A stretch of DNA of 64,000 nt from Anolis sagrei. Its lineage: Eukaryota; Chordata; Lepidosauria; Squamata; Anolidae. Positions within the stretch are counted from its first letter, which is position 1. Each line of letters starts with the position of its first letter. Where the stretch lies: positions 164,592,822 through 164,656,821 of the forward strand of contig NC_090025.1 of assembly GCF_037176765.1 (NCBI RefSeq), read 5' to 3'. A model generated the notes under the pieces. It made no database searches and was not told where the DNA came from. It saw nothing but the letters and a program-made list of their open reading frames with translations. This document shows, one piece after another, positions 13,301-22,828 of the stretch. Both the position numbers and the translations under genes were made by a program.

Positions 13301-16300
13301 TATGCATTGTAGACTTTGGGTGGCATCTAAGAGAGTTCATGTGTAAGTGCAATGAAACATATGTAAGTAACATACAGGAAATAAACTGATTTCCTGTCCT
13401 TGAGATGGTTTGACAGTCCCTGACTCAAGTGCATTACTGCATTTGACTCATTGCCCCACATTTATAATTTTATATCACTAAAAATCTCTATTTATACAGG
13501 ACAAAAACCATTAAATCTGTATCCTTCTAAATGGGGGGGGGGGGAGTACAGAAGCCCTGTTCTATCTTTACCCACTCCAAATGTTGTTCAGGTAAGTCAA
13601 TGGACTGGTTAAGGAAGAGCTTTTAACAGGTGAGTGTTGTACGTTTGTACTAAACAATTATATGTTTGTACTAAATATATAATTAATGTAATTACAGTAT
13701 GTTTCAATATTATAATTTCTGGTGTTTTCACTGATATCTGTTTCTTAATCTTGTTTTAGCCTATGCTATTCTGGTTTGGAGAAATAAATAGTAAATAAAT
13801 AGTGAATGAATGTAGTAACTAAGAGGAAACATCAAAAGAGGCAAGGAGAACAAGCCCTTTGTAATTTCATTACCATGGGAAAAGAAAATGGATTGAGAAA
13901 TGTATACTGTAAACATGCAATGGAAGTCAGCTTCAAATATCTGGGTGTCAGTAAGAATTTTCCAGACATACAAACAACCAGGCATGTAGGATTTCTCTCA
14001 CATTGTTTCCCCATTCAGTGTGAGTGGCATTAGTTACAAACAGGAAATAAACACAGGTTGAGTAACCCTTAACTAGAAATCCAAAATCCAAATGCTCCAA
14101 AATGCAAAACTATCCACATAGATGGTTGGGATAGCAATATCTTTACTTTTTGGTGGTTCCGTGTATACAAATTTTGTTTCAAGCATAAAGTATTTTTAAA
14201 TGATGCATATAATTACCTCCAGGCTAAGTGTACAAGCCAAATTTTGTATTTAGACTTTGATCCCATTTCCAAGATATTTAATTAAGTATAGTATATGCCA
14301 ATGTTCCAAAATCCAAGGAAAATGAAAACACCCAAAACACTTGTCATCCCAAGCATTTTGGATAAGGAATACTCAGTCTGTAAACAAAAATAAAGTGAAA
14401 AAATGACTGGTGAAGCCTGAGGCATAGACTTACCAGGCGGTTGTTTTCGTACACATTCTCCTTAGAAAGTGAATTAAAATCCCTACAAAACAAAATTGAA
14501 GATGTCACATGAAGAAAAAGATGTACGCGTTAGTGTCTATCAGATCACAATCAAATTTATGAGGTGGCCCCTATTGTTGTTGTTGTTATGTTTATTTATA
14601 CCCCGCTTTTTATCTCCATAAGGAGACTCAAAGCAGCTTACATTAAAAGCAATTCAATACAATTAAAATCTACAAATATGCAAACATTAAAACAGAATTA
14701 AATATCATGGGTATTTTAAAAATTCAGTTAAAATCCATAAATACATATTCAAAACTAAAAACCATAGCAGCCCCTGAATTGATCTTAAAAACCTTCTTCT
14801 TTAAAAGCCTGCCTGAATAAAAAGACACTTCAAAGTCATGTTTCGGGGAAGAGAAACTTCAGTTATCTTCAAGAAAAGAAACACTTCCATTGTGGACACA
14901 AAAGGCAGGGAATACAGACAAACCTCAATTACAAGACCACCAATAAAAAGTGATGATTTACAATTAGTACTGAAAGAGTGGAAGGCATTTTAAAAGAAGC
15001 TGTTGCTTTACTGTTACTATATTGTACTATAGTGAAATGGTAGGTCACGTATTACCATCATGATTAGCCATCACTGATAGCGTATCTAATCTTCTTTTAA
15101 ATCTGTCCAAGTTGGCAACCATTGTCTAATCCTCTTTTAAATCTGACCAAGTTGGCATCCATCACAACTAGTGCCAGTGCACATTGCCCTTTTCACATTA
15201 TGTTTTTTTCTAGGCAGACCATCACCATATAGGAAGACCATGGCTACATAGAAAGTGAACATGCTATTTTAGGCTATGACAGTCATGAACTAAATACAAG
15301 CCTATGAGCTTCTTTCAACTTCCAGAAATCCTATCAGCCAGTACACTGTCTGGGATTTATGGGAGTTCTAGGCAAAAACATCTGGGGACCTACAGGTTGA
15401 GAACCACTGGATTAGACAGACATTTGAATGGATCCAGCATGACTCTTCTTGTGATAAGACAAACTGAATCCTTGAGAAGTATATGTATAATTTTAATGCA
15501 TGGTTTTTATAGTTCACGGCAAGCATTGTAGGATGCATACATGTTTGAACTAGTTTTCAAATCATTCCAAAACCTGTAGGGAAACCAGAAGATCCGAAAC
15601 TAGTTTCCCAAGATGTCATGATGTACATAACTTCACTCATCACATGTCTGAGACCCTCCTCATAACACAGATTCCTGGACTTCTTCATCTACAGAACGGC
15701 TTCTTGATAATAAGTCCAATTCAGTAAAAAAGAACTGGGAAACAATGATAACATTAAAAAGTAGAATACTAGGGAGGAAACTTCAAAGGGAAGTGCATGG
15801 GAAAACATGTCATTTAACACCTTGTATGCAAATAGTATGTTTCACAAACATAAAATGATCCCATTCATTGGTACAATACCACCTATTGCCTGACAAATAC
15901 AGCCATCTGGGGTTAGGGGCAGAAGGCCTCAGTGAAAGTGAAAAACAATGAAAAAGGGAATCTAGAAACTCCTAGGTTTTTCAGCATGACTCTATATCAA
16001 TTTCTACTGGAAACTGACCACAGAATCGCATCGGAGGATCTTGAGATTCCTAGAGAGATGTTCTCTCTAGAAATTTCTAAGTACTCAGCATGACTGAAGG
16101 AATATGACTGTAGAGTTACACTAGAAGACTTAAAGATTCCATGAAAGAACATTTAAATCCAATCCTTGAAAAGGAAGAAAATTAGCAACCTAGTACATAG
16201 TTTGTAGATGTCTGGTGCATATATCATGGTTGGTTATGATGGCATCTGTTCAAATATCAGGAGTTGTTTTCTTAACATAACCTTTAATTAACCATGAGAG

Positions 16301-19300
16301 CTACCATTTGGAAGAGGTTTTGGTGTTCAACTAGGATTCTAGAGATGGGGGTTTAAGGGTTATGGAACCACTGGATGACCTTGGACAAACCGAATGCTCT
16401 CAGCCTCAGAGGAAGGCAAAGTTTAGATGTCAGGAAGAGTTAAATACACAAAGCTCTGATGTTATACTAACTGAGAAATTTGAGGACTTGTAGTCCAAAA
16501 AATTAACTTTTCTATGATCTGTTTGTCGTTTAAGCAACTTGCTTATTTTTTCTCAGGTTTAGCTGGAGAACAGCATAAGCCACAAAGAACCTTGAAACTG
16601 CAGCTTTTTCACTGTCTCAAGCACAGAGTTAATCAGTGTTGCTTTATAGATATAATTTAGAAAGGTCTGTTTTTGATCTGGCAAAGGAGTGATTTTTGAC
16701 ATTTTTTCCAACTTTGATTTTTTGGTTTCAGAATCAGGGCATATTGAAGTGATTAATAATGATTCAAAATGTCCCTTAAATGTTCCCTGGAAAATCCTCT
16801 CTTAAGGTGCCATGTCCTTGTAAGGTCCTATGGTGTCAAGCTTACTATACACTGTGCTCCACTTAACTGTGAAGTGCTTAGTTAGACCATCTGCTAGAAA
16901 TGAGATTTATGTCCTGGATATTTAACAGCAGCGACTTCTGCTTAATGGGATAGTCATTATGTTTCAAGGAGAGAGGTTTTTTCTCTGCCAAAAGCAGATC
17001 TTTTGAGCTTTTTGTCTTCAGTGGAGGCTTAGGCCATGTGCTCTTCTAACAGCTGTTTTTTTGGCCTTGGGTAGCTATCGCATACATTTTAAAAGTGCAT
17101 GTAAAGTCTACAGTTCCCACAAACATTTGTTGCTCCTCATCAATGCCACATTGTAGTTGACTGCTGCTACATTTGTAGCAAGAACTCACTTGTGTGAAGA
17201 GGTGGTGGTGATCTAAATCATCCCCAGAGCGATCCAGCATTTGCCACATCAGATTGACCCCAGTATAAGTGGTCAGTGTAGGACCTGAGGACAACTGTCT
17301 CATATTCCCCATCGTGTCTCTGATTCAAAATATAATATATTCCCATCCTAACAGCCACTGATGGTCCTAACCTTCCTGAATTTACCTAATCCAATCTTAA
17401 AGCCACTGAAGTTAGAAGTCATTGTGATACCATGCAGCAGCAAATGTTATATTGTATATGCTGAGCAAAGAAGTGCTTCTTTTTACCTGGCCTACTGAAT
17501 CTCCCATCACTTCACTTCCTTGGATGACGATAGGCTCTGGTATTATCATGGAGAGAGAAAAGCTCTCATCTACTTCCTTTTGCCAATGCATCTGGCAGTT
17601 AGAAAGTTAGATCATCAGATACTGTGTATGCCTACTTGAATTTTGTCCATGTTGCACATTTTTCAGCTGAAAGAGGATGAGGATGAATATCATCACACAT
17701 AATTTGCCTTTAGAAAATGCAGCTCAAGGGCATTCACACACATGATCTCAGGAACCCAAATCTGCATTATTCATACCAGTTGCAGAGAGGGAAGAGGCTA
17801 AAGATAAGCAAGATAGTGGCTTCCTAAAGGCAATTTCTCATGCCTTTGTTAATCAGAACAAAACTCCATCCAAGCTAAGGATGGCTAGCTTGTACTGTAT
17901 ATTACCAGATGTTTCTCAACTCAACCTCTCTGTGCTGGCTAGGGATAATGAGAATCGCAATCAGAAAAGTCAGGATGGTTACATGATAAATGTCCCTCAT
18001 CTATGTCCTGTATTACTGTGTTTCACAGTAATCACCAAAATGTGCCAAGATACAGACATAATCGTCAAATTGTTTACATCAGCTTCCAACTTTATACCTC
18101 TTGAATAGGGTACATCTACACTGTAAAATTAATGCAGTTTGACATCGCTTTACCTGCCATGGCTCAATGCTATGGAATCAAGGTGTAGTTCTACAAGATT
18201 CTTAGCCTTGTCTATCATAGAGCACTGGAGCTTCACCAAACTATAAATCGTGAAATTCCAGAACATTGAGCCGTGGCAGGGAAAGTGATGTCAAATTGTA
18301 TTAATTCTACACTGTAGATGCACTCTCTGTCTGGGTCCAAGGAACGTCTGCCTGACACATCTGAAGAGCACTGAGTTGCCTGAGGCTAGCCTATAACGTG
18401 TACAATAATGGTGTACTCAATACAATTTTATGTTTAGCTATTAATATGAATGGCTCATCCATTTAAAAAGCTATCTAAGTCAGGAAGCTTCCATCGAGCA
18501 GAAAATGTAACTAAATGATCTCCAATGTTCCTTTCATCTCTAAGTTCTGTAATTCTATGGCTGGGGGAGGATAATGGATCTGGAAGCAGATAGATGTACA
18601 GTAATTATTTGCAATATTCATTTATTTCTATATTGTTCACGCAATACCTCTGCATGTGGGCATTCTTGGAGCCAAGATAATGATGCTTTCCAGAAACTGG
18701 GCCAGTTTTTCCACCCAGGCAATTAATCCAATCACAAGGAAGCAATAACCATATGCAACCTTCCACGGCAACACAGACAACAGAAGTCATTGAAAGATGC
18801 TAACTGGGTCACACTAATTTATCCCTTGTCCTTGTCAGGGGACGTTCCCTACTGATGCATTATATTCTCTGGTGCTTTGTTCACACGTCATATTTATAAA
18901 TAGCAACAAGGAAAGGAGGAAGAGGCTCAGTGACTGAGATAAGGGAGGAAACTCTCAAAATAACATTAGGAAAAAACCTTGAATTTTTACATGAAAATAT
19001 GAATCTGAAAATAGTACAGTAACCGTAATACTTGGTAGTGCTAAATAATCTGGGTCTGTTAGAGATAGTTCCTTAAAGTGCATCAATGCAGAATTAATGC
19101 AGTTTGACATCACTTTAACTGCCACGGCCCAATGCTATGGCATCCTGAGATTTGTAGTTTGATGAGGCACCAGCACTCTTTCGCAGAGAAAGTCAAACAC
19201 CTTGTAAAATTACAACTCCTACAGTTCCATGGCATTGAGCCCTGGCAGTTCAAGTGGTGTCAAACTGCTTTAATTTTACACTGTAGATGCACCCTTTGTA

Positions 19301-22148
19301 TCCTCTGATAACAAGCTGGCTGGTCACATTGACTAGGATCAGATGATCAAACCAGCCATCAAAGCCATTGTTTAGCACCTGTGATTCTATTAACATGATC
19401 CTGTTGCAAGATGTATGCCAGTTGATGCCCTGAGGTCCAAAGAAGCAAGATGAATGCCTAAATTAGCTAAAATCCTGACCATTATACACCCAACATCGCA
19501 GAAATAGGCTCAAATATATATCCATCAAAATATAAAGTTAGGGATGAACTTTGATTTTTACAATATAACCAAAACAGGGGGATTAGTAAGTGGTCTGAGA
19601 GCCAGCATCGTGCAGTGGTTTGAGTTTTGGACTAGGATTGGAATCAGGGTTCGAATCCCTGCTCAGTCATGGAAACCCATTCAGTGACCATAAGCAAGTC
19701 ACACTCTCTCAACCTAAGAGGAAGACAAGGCCAAGCCCTCTCTGAGGCCCCTTCTACACTGCCATATAATCCAGATCATCAAAACAGATGGTCCACATTA
19801 TCTGCTTTGAACTGGATTAAATGAGTCTACACTGCTTTATAATCCAGTTCAAAGCAGATCATCTGAATTTTATATGGCAGTATAGAAGGGGCCTGAGCCA
19901 ATGTTTCCAAGAAAGCCCTGTAGGAGATCTGCTTTAGGGTCAATGTAAATTGGAAAGGATATTAAAGCACACAACAACAACAAAAACAACAACACCTATT
20001 ACTGAAACTCTCCACAATTTCCAAGAAAAGAAAAGGTTTGGACTGGAGGCAAAACATTGTCCTTTCTTAAATCAGTTCTATTTGCAGAACCTCTAATTAC
20101 ACTGTGGGAGAACTGTGAAATAGAAACTGGCTTATCATACAAAACCTCTTTCAGTGTCCCTCCACATTTTGCTGCAATCTTTTAAGGAATCTAGAGTCCT
20201 CCTTATTGCTAATTAATGGCTGTGGAGTAGAAAGGTGTGGCTAGGGCTACATCTCTACACTGTGGAATGAATGCAGTTTGATGTCACTTTACACGCTATG
20301 GCTCAAAGCTATGGAATCCTGTGGGTGGTAGATTTACAAAGTCTTGTCTGGCAAAATGTGCTACTGCATTCAGCCATGGCAGTTAAAGTGATGCCGAACT
20401 GCATTAATTCTACAGCATAGAGCAGGCTGTTAGGAATTGTAGGGGTTGAAGTCCAAAACACCTGGAGGGCCCAAGTTTGCCCAGGCCAGGATACACCCTG
20501 GATACACTTCAGGTGTTTTGGTCTACCGACTGTTAGGAATTGTGGGAGTTGAAATCCAAAACACTTGGCGGGCTGAAGTTTGCCCAACCCTGGATACACT
20601 TGAGGTGTTGTGGACTACCGGTTATTAGGAATTGTGGGAGTTAAAGTCCAAAACACTTGGAGGACCCAAGTTTGCCCAGGCCTGGATACACCCTGGATAT
20701 ACTCCAGGTGTTCTGGACTACCGGCTATTAGGAATTGTGGGAGTTGAAGTCCAAAATACCTGGATGGCCCAAGTTTGCCCAGGCCTTGATACACCCTAGA
20801 TACCCTCCAGGTGTTTTGGACTACTGGCTGTTCGGGATTATGGGAGCTGAAGTCCAAAACACTTGGAGGACCCAAGTTTGCCCATGCCTAGATAGGATAC
20901 ACCCTGAATATACTCCTGGTGTTTTGGACTACTGGCTGTTAGGAATTATGGGAGTTGAAGTCCAAAATACCTGGAGGGTCCAAGTTTGCCCAGGCCCGGA
21001 TACACTTGAGGTGTTTTGGACTACCGGTTATTAGGAATTGTAGGGGTGGAAGTCCAAAACACCTGGAGGGCCCAAGTTTGCCCAGACCAGAATACACCCT
21101 AGATACACTTCAGGTGTTTTGGTCTACCGACTGTTAGGAATTGTGGGAGTTGAAATCCAAAACACTTGGCGGGCCGAAGTTTGCCCAGGCCTGAATACAC
21201 TTGAGGTGTTCTGGACTACCGGTTATTGGGAATTGTGGGAGTTAAAGTCCAAAACACTTGGAGGACCCAAGTTTTCCCAGGCCTAGATACACCTTGGATA
21301 TACTCCAGGTGTTTTGAACTACTGGCTGTTAGGAATTGTGGGAGTTAAAGTCCAGAACACTTGGGAGAACTGAAGTTTGCCTATGCCTGGATACACCCTA
21401 GATACCCTCCAGGTGTTTTGGACTACTGGCTGTTAAGAATTCTGGGAGTTGAAGTCCAAAACACCTGGCAGGTCCAAGTTTGCCCAGGCATAGATACACT
21501 TCAGGTGTTTTGGACTACTGGCTGTTAGGAATTGTGGGAGTTGTAGTCCAAAACACCTGGAGGGCTGAAGTTTGTCCATGTCTGGATACACCTTGGGTCC
21601 TGGCAGAAATATTAGGGATTCTGGGAGCTGAAGTCCAAAACACCTGAAGGATCAACGCTTCAACACAATATCACACTTTAGGGCTGCTTAATAAATAGGA
21701 ATATCTCGTTTCTCTCTTCTTAAGTCCTCTTGGGAGTGTGTCCCAAACTCCAAAGGACTTCAACTCCCAGAAGCCTCGGCTGCTCCGTCCAACGATGGAG
21801 GATTCTGGGACCTGGAGTCTAAGACACCTATGTAGGGCTGCACCTTTCCCCCTTTGCCTCACGAATAGGGTCCCCTTCCTTCTCCCTCAGCCCTCTCAGA
21901 GGAGCAACTGCTTGCCGAAGAGGTTGCCCCCAGCGCCGGCCGTTCCATCTAAGCGAGCCCGGGGCTTCTGTTGGGGCCTAGTGGCGGAACGGGTGAACTC
22001 ACAGCAAGTCGGGCCGGTGCCGGTGGAGGATGGCGCAGAAGGCGAGACCGTCTCTGAAGGAGCTGCTGAGGTCCCGGACCTCGACGCCGGGGTAGCCCTC
22101 GCACTGGCGGCGGCACCAGGCCTGCAAGGCGCTGCGCGGGCCCGACAT
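1397..22148 (-). CDS. MICALL1: MICAL-like protein 1, 5' five coding exons (partial, continues left of window)
   Basis: MICALL1 is an endosomal scaffold that binds Rab GTPases, EHD1 and membranes to drive tubular recycling (family knowledge). Coding exons on the minus strand are 22148-22003, 14482-14434, 8049-7908, 3538-3438 and 1533-1397. All junctions are AG/GT and in phase, giving 191 codons plus two bases. Exons 1-3 encode the N-terminal calponin-homology domain, with [20 protein letters not shown] in exon 1, [16 protein letters not shown] in exon 2 and [20 protein letters not shown] in exon 3. Exon 4 is a Pro/Ser/Thr-rich linker. Exon 5 opens the LIM domain, with visible zinc ligands near C166, C169, H187 and C190. 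The rest of the LIM domain, the linker with NPF motifs and the C-terminal coiled-coil (bMERB) domain must lie to the left. The start is the first ATG in the CH frame; a T at -3 makes its context weak. Identification rests on near-identity to remembered mammalian MICALL1. Confidence 0.95.
1663..1805. mobile_element. GGCCC-ended MITE copy
   Basis: Short palindromic DNA transposon starting GGCCCTTTTTACACA and ending GGAAGGGCCC, with the family's internal TTCAAAGCAGAT block. It is flanked by TAA on both sides (1660-1662, 1806-1808). At least seven related copies occur in the window. Confidence 0.75.
2608..2755 (+). mobile_element. Sauria-type SINE, 5'-truncated
   Basis: The 3' half of the tRNA-derived squamate SINE: ATCAATAGGTACCGCTC, then CTCCATG, GACCTTGGAGGTGTCTA and the BovB-like tail AACCTTTACCTTTAC. 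It lies in a MICALL1 intron. Confidence 0.8.
3931..4060 (+). mobile_element. small L2-like LINE C-terminal fragment
   Basis: Translation near 3984-4056 reads [20 protein letters not shown], resembling the end of L2-type ORF2 (compare [19 protein letters not shown] at 54172-54228). It is short and could be a chance resemblance. Confidence 0.45.
4404..4616 (-). mobile_element. L2/CR1-like LINE 3' tail, antisense
   Basis: Reads TATTTATTCATTTATTTCCC then CCACCCTTCTCACCCC and GGGGACTCAGAGA, the antisense of the 3' end shared by many lizard L2-like LINEs. It interrupts the L1 remnant. Confidence 0.65.
5712..5961 (+). mobile_element. short tRNA-derived SINE (SINE2-like) with 13-bp target duplication
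   Basis: Begins GAGCCCCCGGTGGCGCAGTG (tRNA A-box region), has a B-box GGTTCAAATCC, and ends CTCCTGACACGAC plus A-run. AAGTTGGTCCTAG flanks it exactly at 5699-5711 and 5962-5974, so it inserted whole into the L1 remnant. Good preservation suggests a fairly young copy. Confidence 0.9.
6065..6110. repeat. perfect 18-bp inverted repeat, 10-nt loop
   Basis: AATAGTCAACAAGTAAAG (6065-6082) is exactly complemented by 6093-6110. It sits just past the end of the L1 remnant and is not part of any element I recognise. Confidence 0.8.
6566..6660. repeat. TATAA/TATA microsatellite
   Basis: About nine copies of the 5-bp unit TATAA pass into an ATACATATA tract. Intronic, no coding content. Confidence 0.85.
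6705..6912 (+). mobile_element. tRNA-derived SINE copy
   Basis: Has a tRNA-like head (GTAGTGTAGTAGCAAGAATG, then B-box-like GGTTCAAGTCCCC), a core with GGGCCAGTCATTCCCCC and GGGTTGTTCTGAGGATAAA, and an L2-like GGGGGAATATAAA end. A vertebrate tRNA gene is ruled out by the missing cloverleaf 3' half. Confidence 0.7.
8361..8931. repeat. local direct repeat pair, about 520 bp apart
   Basis: 8361-8412 and 8881-8931 share about 90 percent identity (both contain GAGCACAAGCACAACACACC and GACTGTATCTGAAATA). Between them 8624-8700 and 8766-8860 also resemble each other (CACTCTTCCAT, then AAACAACAAACTAAA versus AAGCAATAAACTAAA). This suggests nested local duplication or an unrecognised old element next to MICALL1 exon 3. 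Confidence 0.65.
10165..10182 (+). repeat. 18-G homopolymer
   Basis: An uninterrupted run of 18 G followed by a gutted L2-like 3' end. Length is unreliable in short-read assemblies; the run is G-quadruplex capable. Confidence 0.9.
10195..10265 (+). mobile_element. L2-like LINE 3' tail
   Basis: ACTGAGTCGCCGATAGGCTG, AGGCAGTATATAAATACAGT and an AAATAAATAAAT tail match the shared 3' terminal motif of several LINE copies here. Everything upstream is missing. Confidence 0.7.
10440..10760 (+). mobile_element. degenerate tRNA-derived SINE fragments (two)
   Basis: First piece: TGGACTGTGAGC and CAGGTGACCTTGGGTGAGTC. Second piece: AGAATAGTGGTTAGAGCGC with GGTTGCAATCCCC (A- and B-box remnants). Both are old and partial. 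Confidence 0.5.
11850..11985 (+). mobile_element. L2-like LINE 3' end
   Basis: TTAACCGCTTTGAGTAGCCC, AAAGCAGTATACAAATATA and an ATTAAATAAA-type tail. Only the 3' terminus is kept. Confidence 0.65.
12174..12532. mobile_element. hAT-type MITE with exact 8-bp target duplication
   Basis: Starts CAGGGGTCCTCAAACT; the other end is its reverse complement with one mismatch. ATCTATAA flanks it at 12166-12173 and 12533-12540. The 8-bp duplication and CAGGG ends are hAT hallmarks. It is 359 bp with no transposase, so it is non-autonomous. Confidence 0.9.
13000..14052. other. MICALL1 intron 2 (exon 3 to exon 2 span), nothing recognised
   Basis: Unique-looking AT-rich DNA apart from a 9-10 bp G run near 13532 and an AAATAAATAGT tail near 13786. 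I see no exon or conserved motif. Confidence 0.5.
14053..14382. mobile_element. Tigger/pogo-like DNA transposon remnant
   Basis: Ends CAGGTTGAGTAACCCTTAAC and (reverse complement) CAGACTGAGTATTCCTTATC, with CCAAAATGCTTGGGATGA just inside. This resembles the ends of mammalian Tigger/MER elements. No transposase. It ends about 50 bp short of MICALL1 exon 2. Confidence 0.65.
14575..14760 (-). mobile_element. L2-like LINE 3' tail, antisense
   Basis: TGTTTATTTATACCCCGC, GGAGACTCAAAGCAGCTTAC and AAAGCAATTCAATACAATT match the antisense 3' end seen at 57168-57310 and 44990-45100. Confidence 0.65.
15081..15163 (+). repeat. 43-bp tandem duplication
   Basis: TCTAATCTTCTTTTAAATCT...AAGTTGGCAACCAT (15081-15121) is repeated at 15124-15164 with four or five changes. 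It lies in MICALL1 intron 1. Confidence 0.75.
15318..15412. mobile_element. hAT-like MITE fragment (CAGTGGTTCTCAACC end)
   Basis: Contains CCAGAAATCCTATCAGCCAG, GGGAGTTCTAGGCAAAAACA and the terminal AGGTTGAGAACCACTG. The left end is eroded. Related complete copies are at 24578-24712 and 61487-61616. Confidence 0.6.
15420..18110. other. MICALL1 intron 1, no recognised element
   Basis: About 2.7 kb of mostly unique sequence. Only a weak SINE trace near 16360-16440 (CTGGATGACCTTGGACAAAC) is visible. I see no exon. Confidence 0.5.
18111..18325. mobile_element. CATCTACACTG palindromic MITE (family 2)
   Basis: Ends GGGTACATCTACACTGTA and ACACTGTAGATGCACTC. The inner arms are AATTAATGCAGTTTGACATC and its inverse. 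Other copies are at 19076, 20249, 23469, 25440, 53158 and 57660. Confidence 0.75.
19076..19291. mobile_element. CATCTACACTG palindromic MITE (family 2)
   Basis: Starts AGTGCATCAATGCAGAATTA and ends CACTGTAGATGCACCC, with the internal GGCACCAGCACTCTTT block. Confidence 0.75.
19600..19990 (+). mobile_element. tRNA-derived SINE with BovB-type tail, split by a MITE
   Basis: Head GCAGTGGTTTGAGTTTTGGA and B-box GGTTCGAATCCCTGC. The tail is AAAGCACACAACAACAACAA, typical of BovB-mobilised squamate SINEs. The body is interrupted at 19746-19893. Confidence 0.75.
19746..19893. mobile_element. GGCCC-ended MITE inside a SINE
   Basis: GGCCCCTTCTACACTGCC at the left and its inverse GGCAGTATAGAAGGGGCC at the right, flanked by TGA on both sides (19743-19745, 19894-19896). 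It must be younger than the SINE it splits. Confidence 0.85.
20249..20421. mobile_element. CATCTACACTG palindromic MITE (family 2), end replaced
   Basis: ACATCTCTACACTGTGGAAT...ATGCAGTTTGATGTCACT at the left and GCATTAATTCTACAG at the right. Its right border runs directly into the minisatellite that follows. Confidence 0.7.
20425..21655 (+). repeat. minisatellite of about 12 units, alternating 103/92-bp spacing
   Basis: The unit starts GGCTGTTAGGAATTGTGGGA, runs through GTCCAAAACACCTGGAGGG and CCCAAGTTTGCCCAGGCC, and closes AGGTGTTTTGGACTACC. Starts fall at 20425, 20528, 20620, 20723, 20826, 20934, 21026, 21129, 21221, 21324, 21428 and 21520, plus a degraded last unit. Spacings are 103, 92, 103, 103, 108, 92, 103, 92, 103, 104 and 92. 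Units 1-3 share private variants with units 7-9, so a block of about 600 bp was duplicated. The unit derives from the palindromic repeat found whole at 22508-22638. The array is in MICALL1 intron 1, 350 bp from exon 1. Confidence 0.9.
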
Positions 22149-22370
22149 GGACTCCAGCCTCCTCCGCGCTTCTCCTGGCTCTCCTCTCTTCTCCGCTACT
22201 CCCGGAGGGAGGCTCCCTCTCCTCCCGCCCAGGAAGGGCGCCGCAGGGCTCTGCTCAGACCTGTCCCGCCGGCGGACGCGGAGCCTCCCTCTCCGCCCAT
22301 CGCCCGCAGCGGCAGAGCAGCGCTCCTCTGCGGAGGAGGCTTAGTCATATCACAGGAGGAGGAGGAGGAG
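22149..22370 (-). promoter_or_regulatory. MICALL1: MICALL1 CpG-rich 5' region and probable promoter
   Basis: A GC- and CpG-dense segment runs from about 21930 to 22340, spanning exon 1 and the sequence upstream of the ATG. It has GC-box-like cores (CCGCCC near 22293) and, at its outer edge, an AP-1-like TTAGTCA near 22341. It fades into a GGA-repeat tract near 22355-22370 (plus strand). No TATA box is evident, which fits a CpG-island promoter. The transcription start cannot be placed from sequence. Confidence 0.6.
22196..22300 (-). other. candidate upstream ORF in MICALL1 leader
   Basis: An ATG at 22300 (minus strand) opens a 34-codon frame beginning [12 protein letters not shown], closing at 22196, 47 nt before the MICALL1 start codon. 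It would reduce translation of the main frame only if transcription starts upstream of 22300, which is unknown. In GC-rich DNA such a frame can arise by chance. Confidence 0.35.
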
Positions 22371-22507
22371 AAAGAGCCAACTGGGGAGAGGGAGCAGCAG
22401 GCCCACTTCACTTCAGTCTGGGTTATTTATTTTTATATTCATACCTAGATGCATTGGACATGTTGTTAAATACTAAACAAAGGGGTGTGTGTATATATAC
22501 ACACATC

Positions 22508-22638
22508 AGGCCTGGGCAAACTTGGGCCCCTAGGTGTTTTGGACTTCAACTCCCACAATTCCTAGCAGCCGGTAGGCTGCTAGGAATTGTGGGAGTTGAA
22601 GTCCAAAACACCTGGAGGGCCCAAGTTTGCCCAGGCCT
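22508..22638. repeat. near-perfect palindrome, about 63-bp arms (hAT-like MITE)
   Basis: AGGCCTGGGCAAACTTGGGC...CAATTCCTAGCAGCC, then GGTA, then the inverted arm ending CCAGGCCT. The arms differ by about one indel and one substitution. It lies 360 bp upstream of the MICALL1 ATG. Confidence 0.85.
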
Positions 22639-22695
22639 TATATACATACATGCATCAAGAGGGATAGGAAGTTCAGGATCAGGAAGGATCTGTAC

Positions 22696-22768
22696 CAGGC
22701 CTGGGCAAACTTGGGCCCTTCCAGGTGTTTTGGACTTCCACTCCCACAATTCCCATCAGCCTACCGGC
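22696..22768. repeat. half copy of the same palindromic repeat
   Basis: CCAGGCCTGGGCAAACTTGG to CATCAGCCTACCGGCTG, one arm only. Confidence 0.75.
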
Positions 22769-22828
22769 TGCCATGTACAGGTAGATTCCAATAGGCTTGT
22801 GCATTTCAGCTGAATTATTTATTTACTG

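Noticed and set aside
20425-21655. Could the regular repeats with spacers be a CRISPR array?
   Set aside because: Units are about 100 bp with no unique spacers, in vertebrate intronic DNA, and derive from a dispersed transposon-like palindrome.
21738-22448. 236-codon plus-strand frame over the CpG island
   Set aside because: Antisense shadow of MICALL1 exon 1; GC-rich DNA has few stops. The minus strand encodes a clear CH domain.
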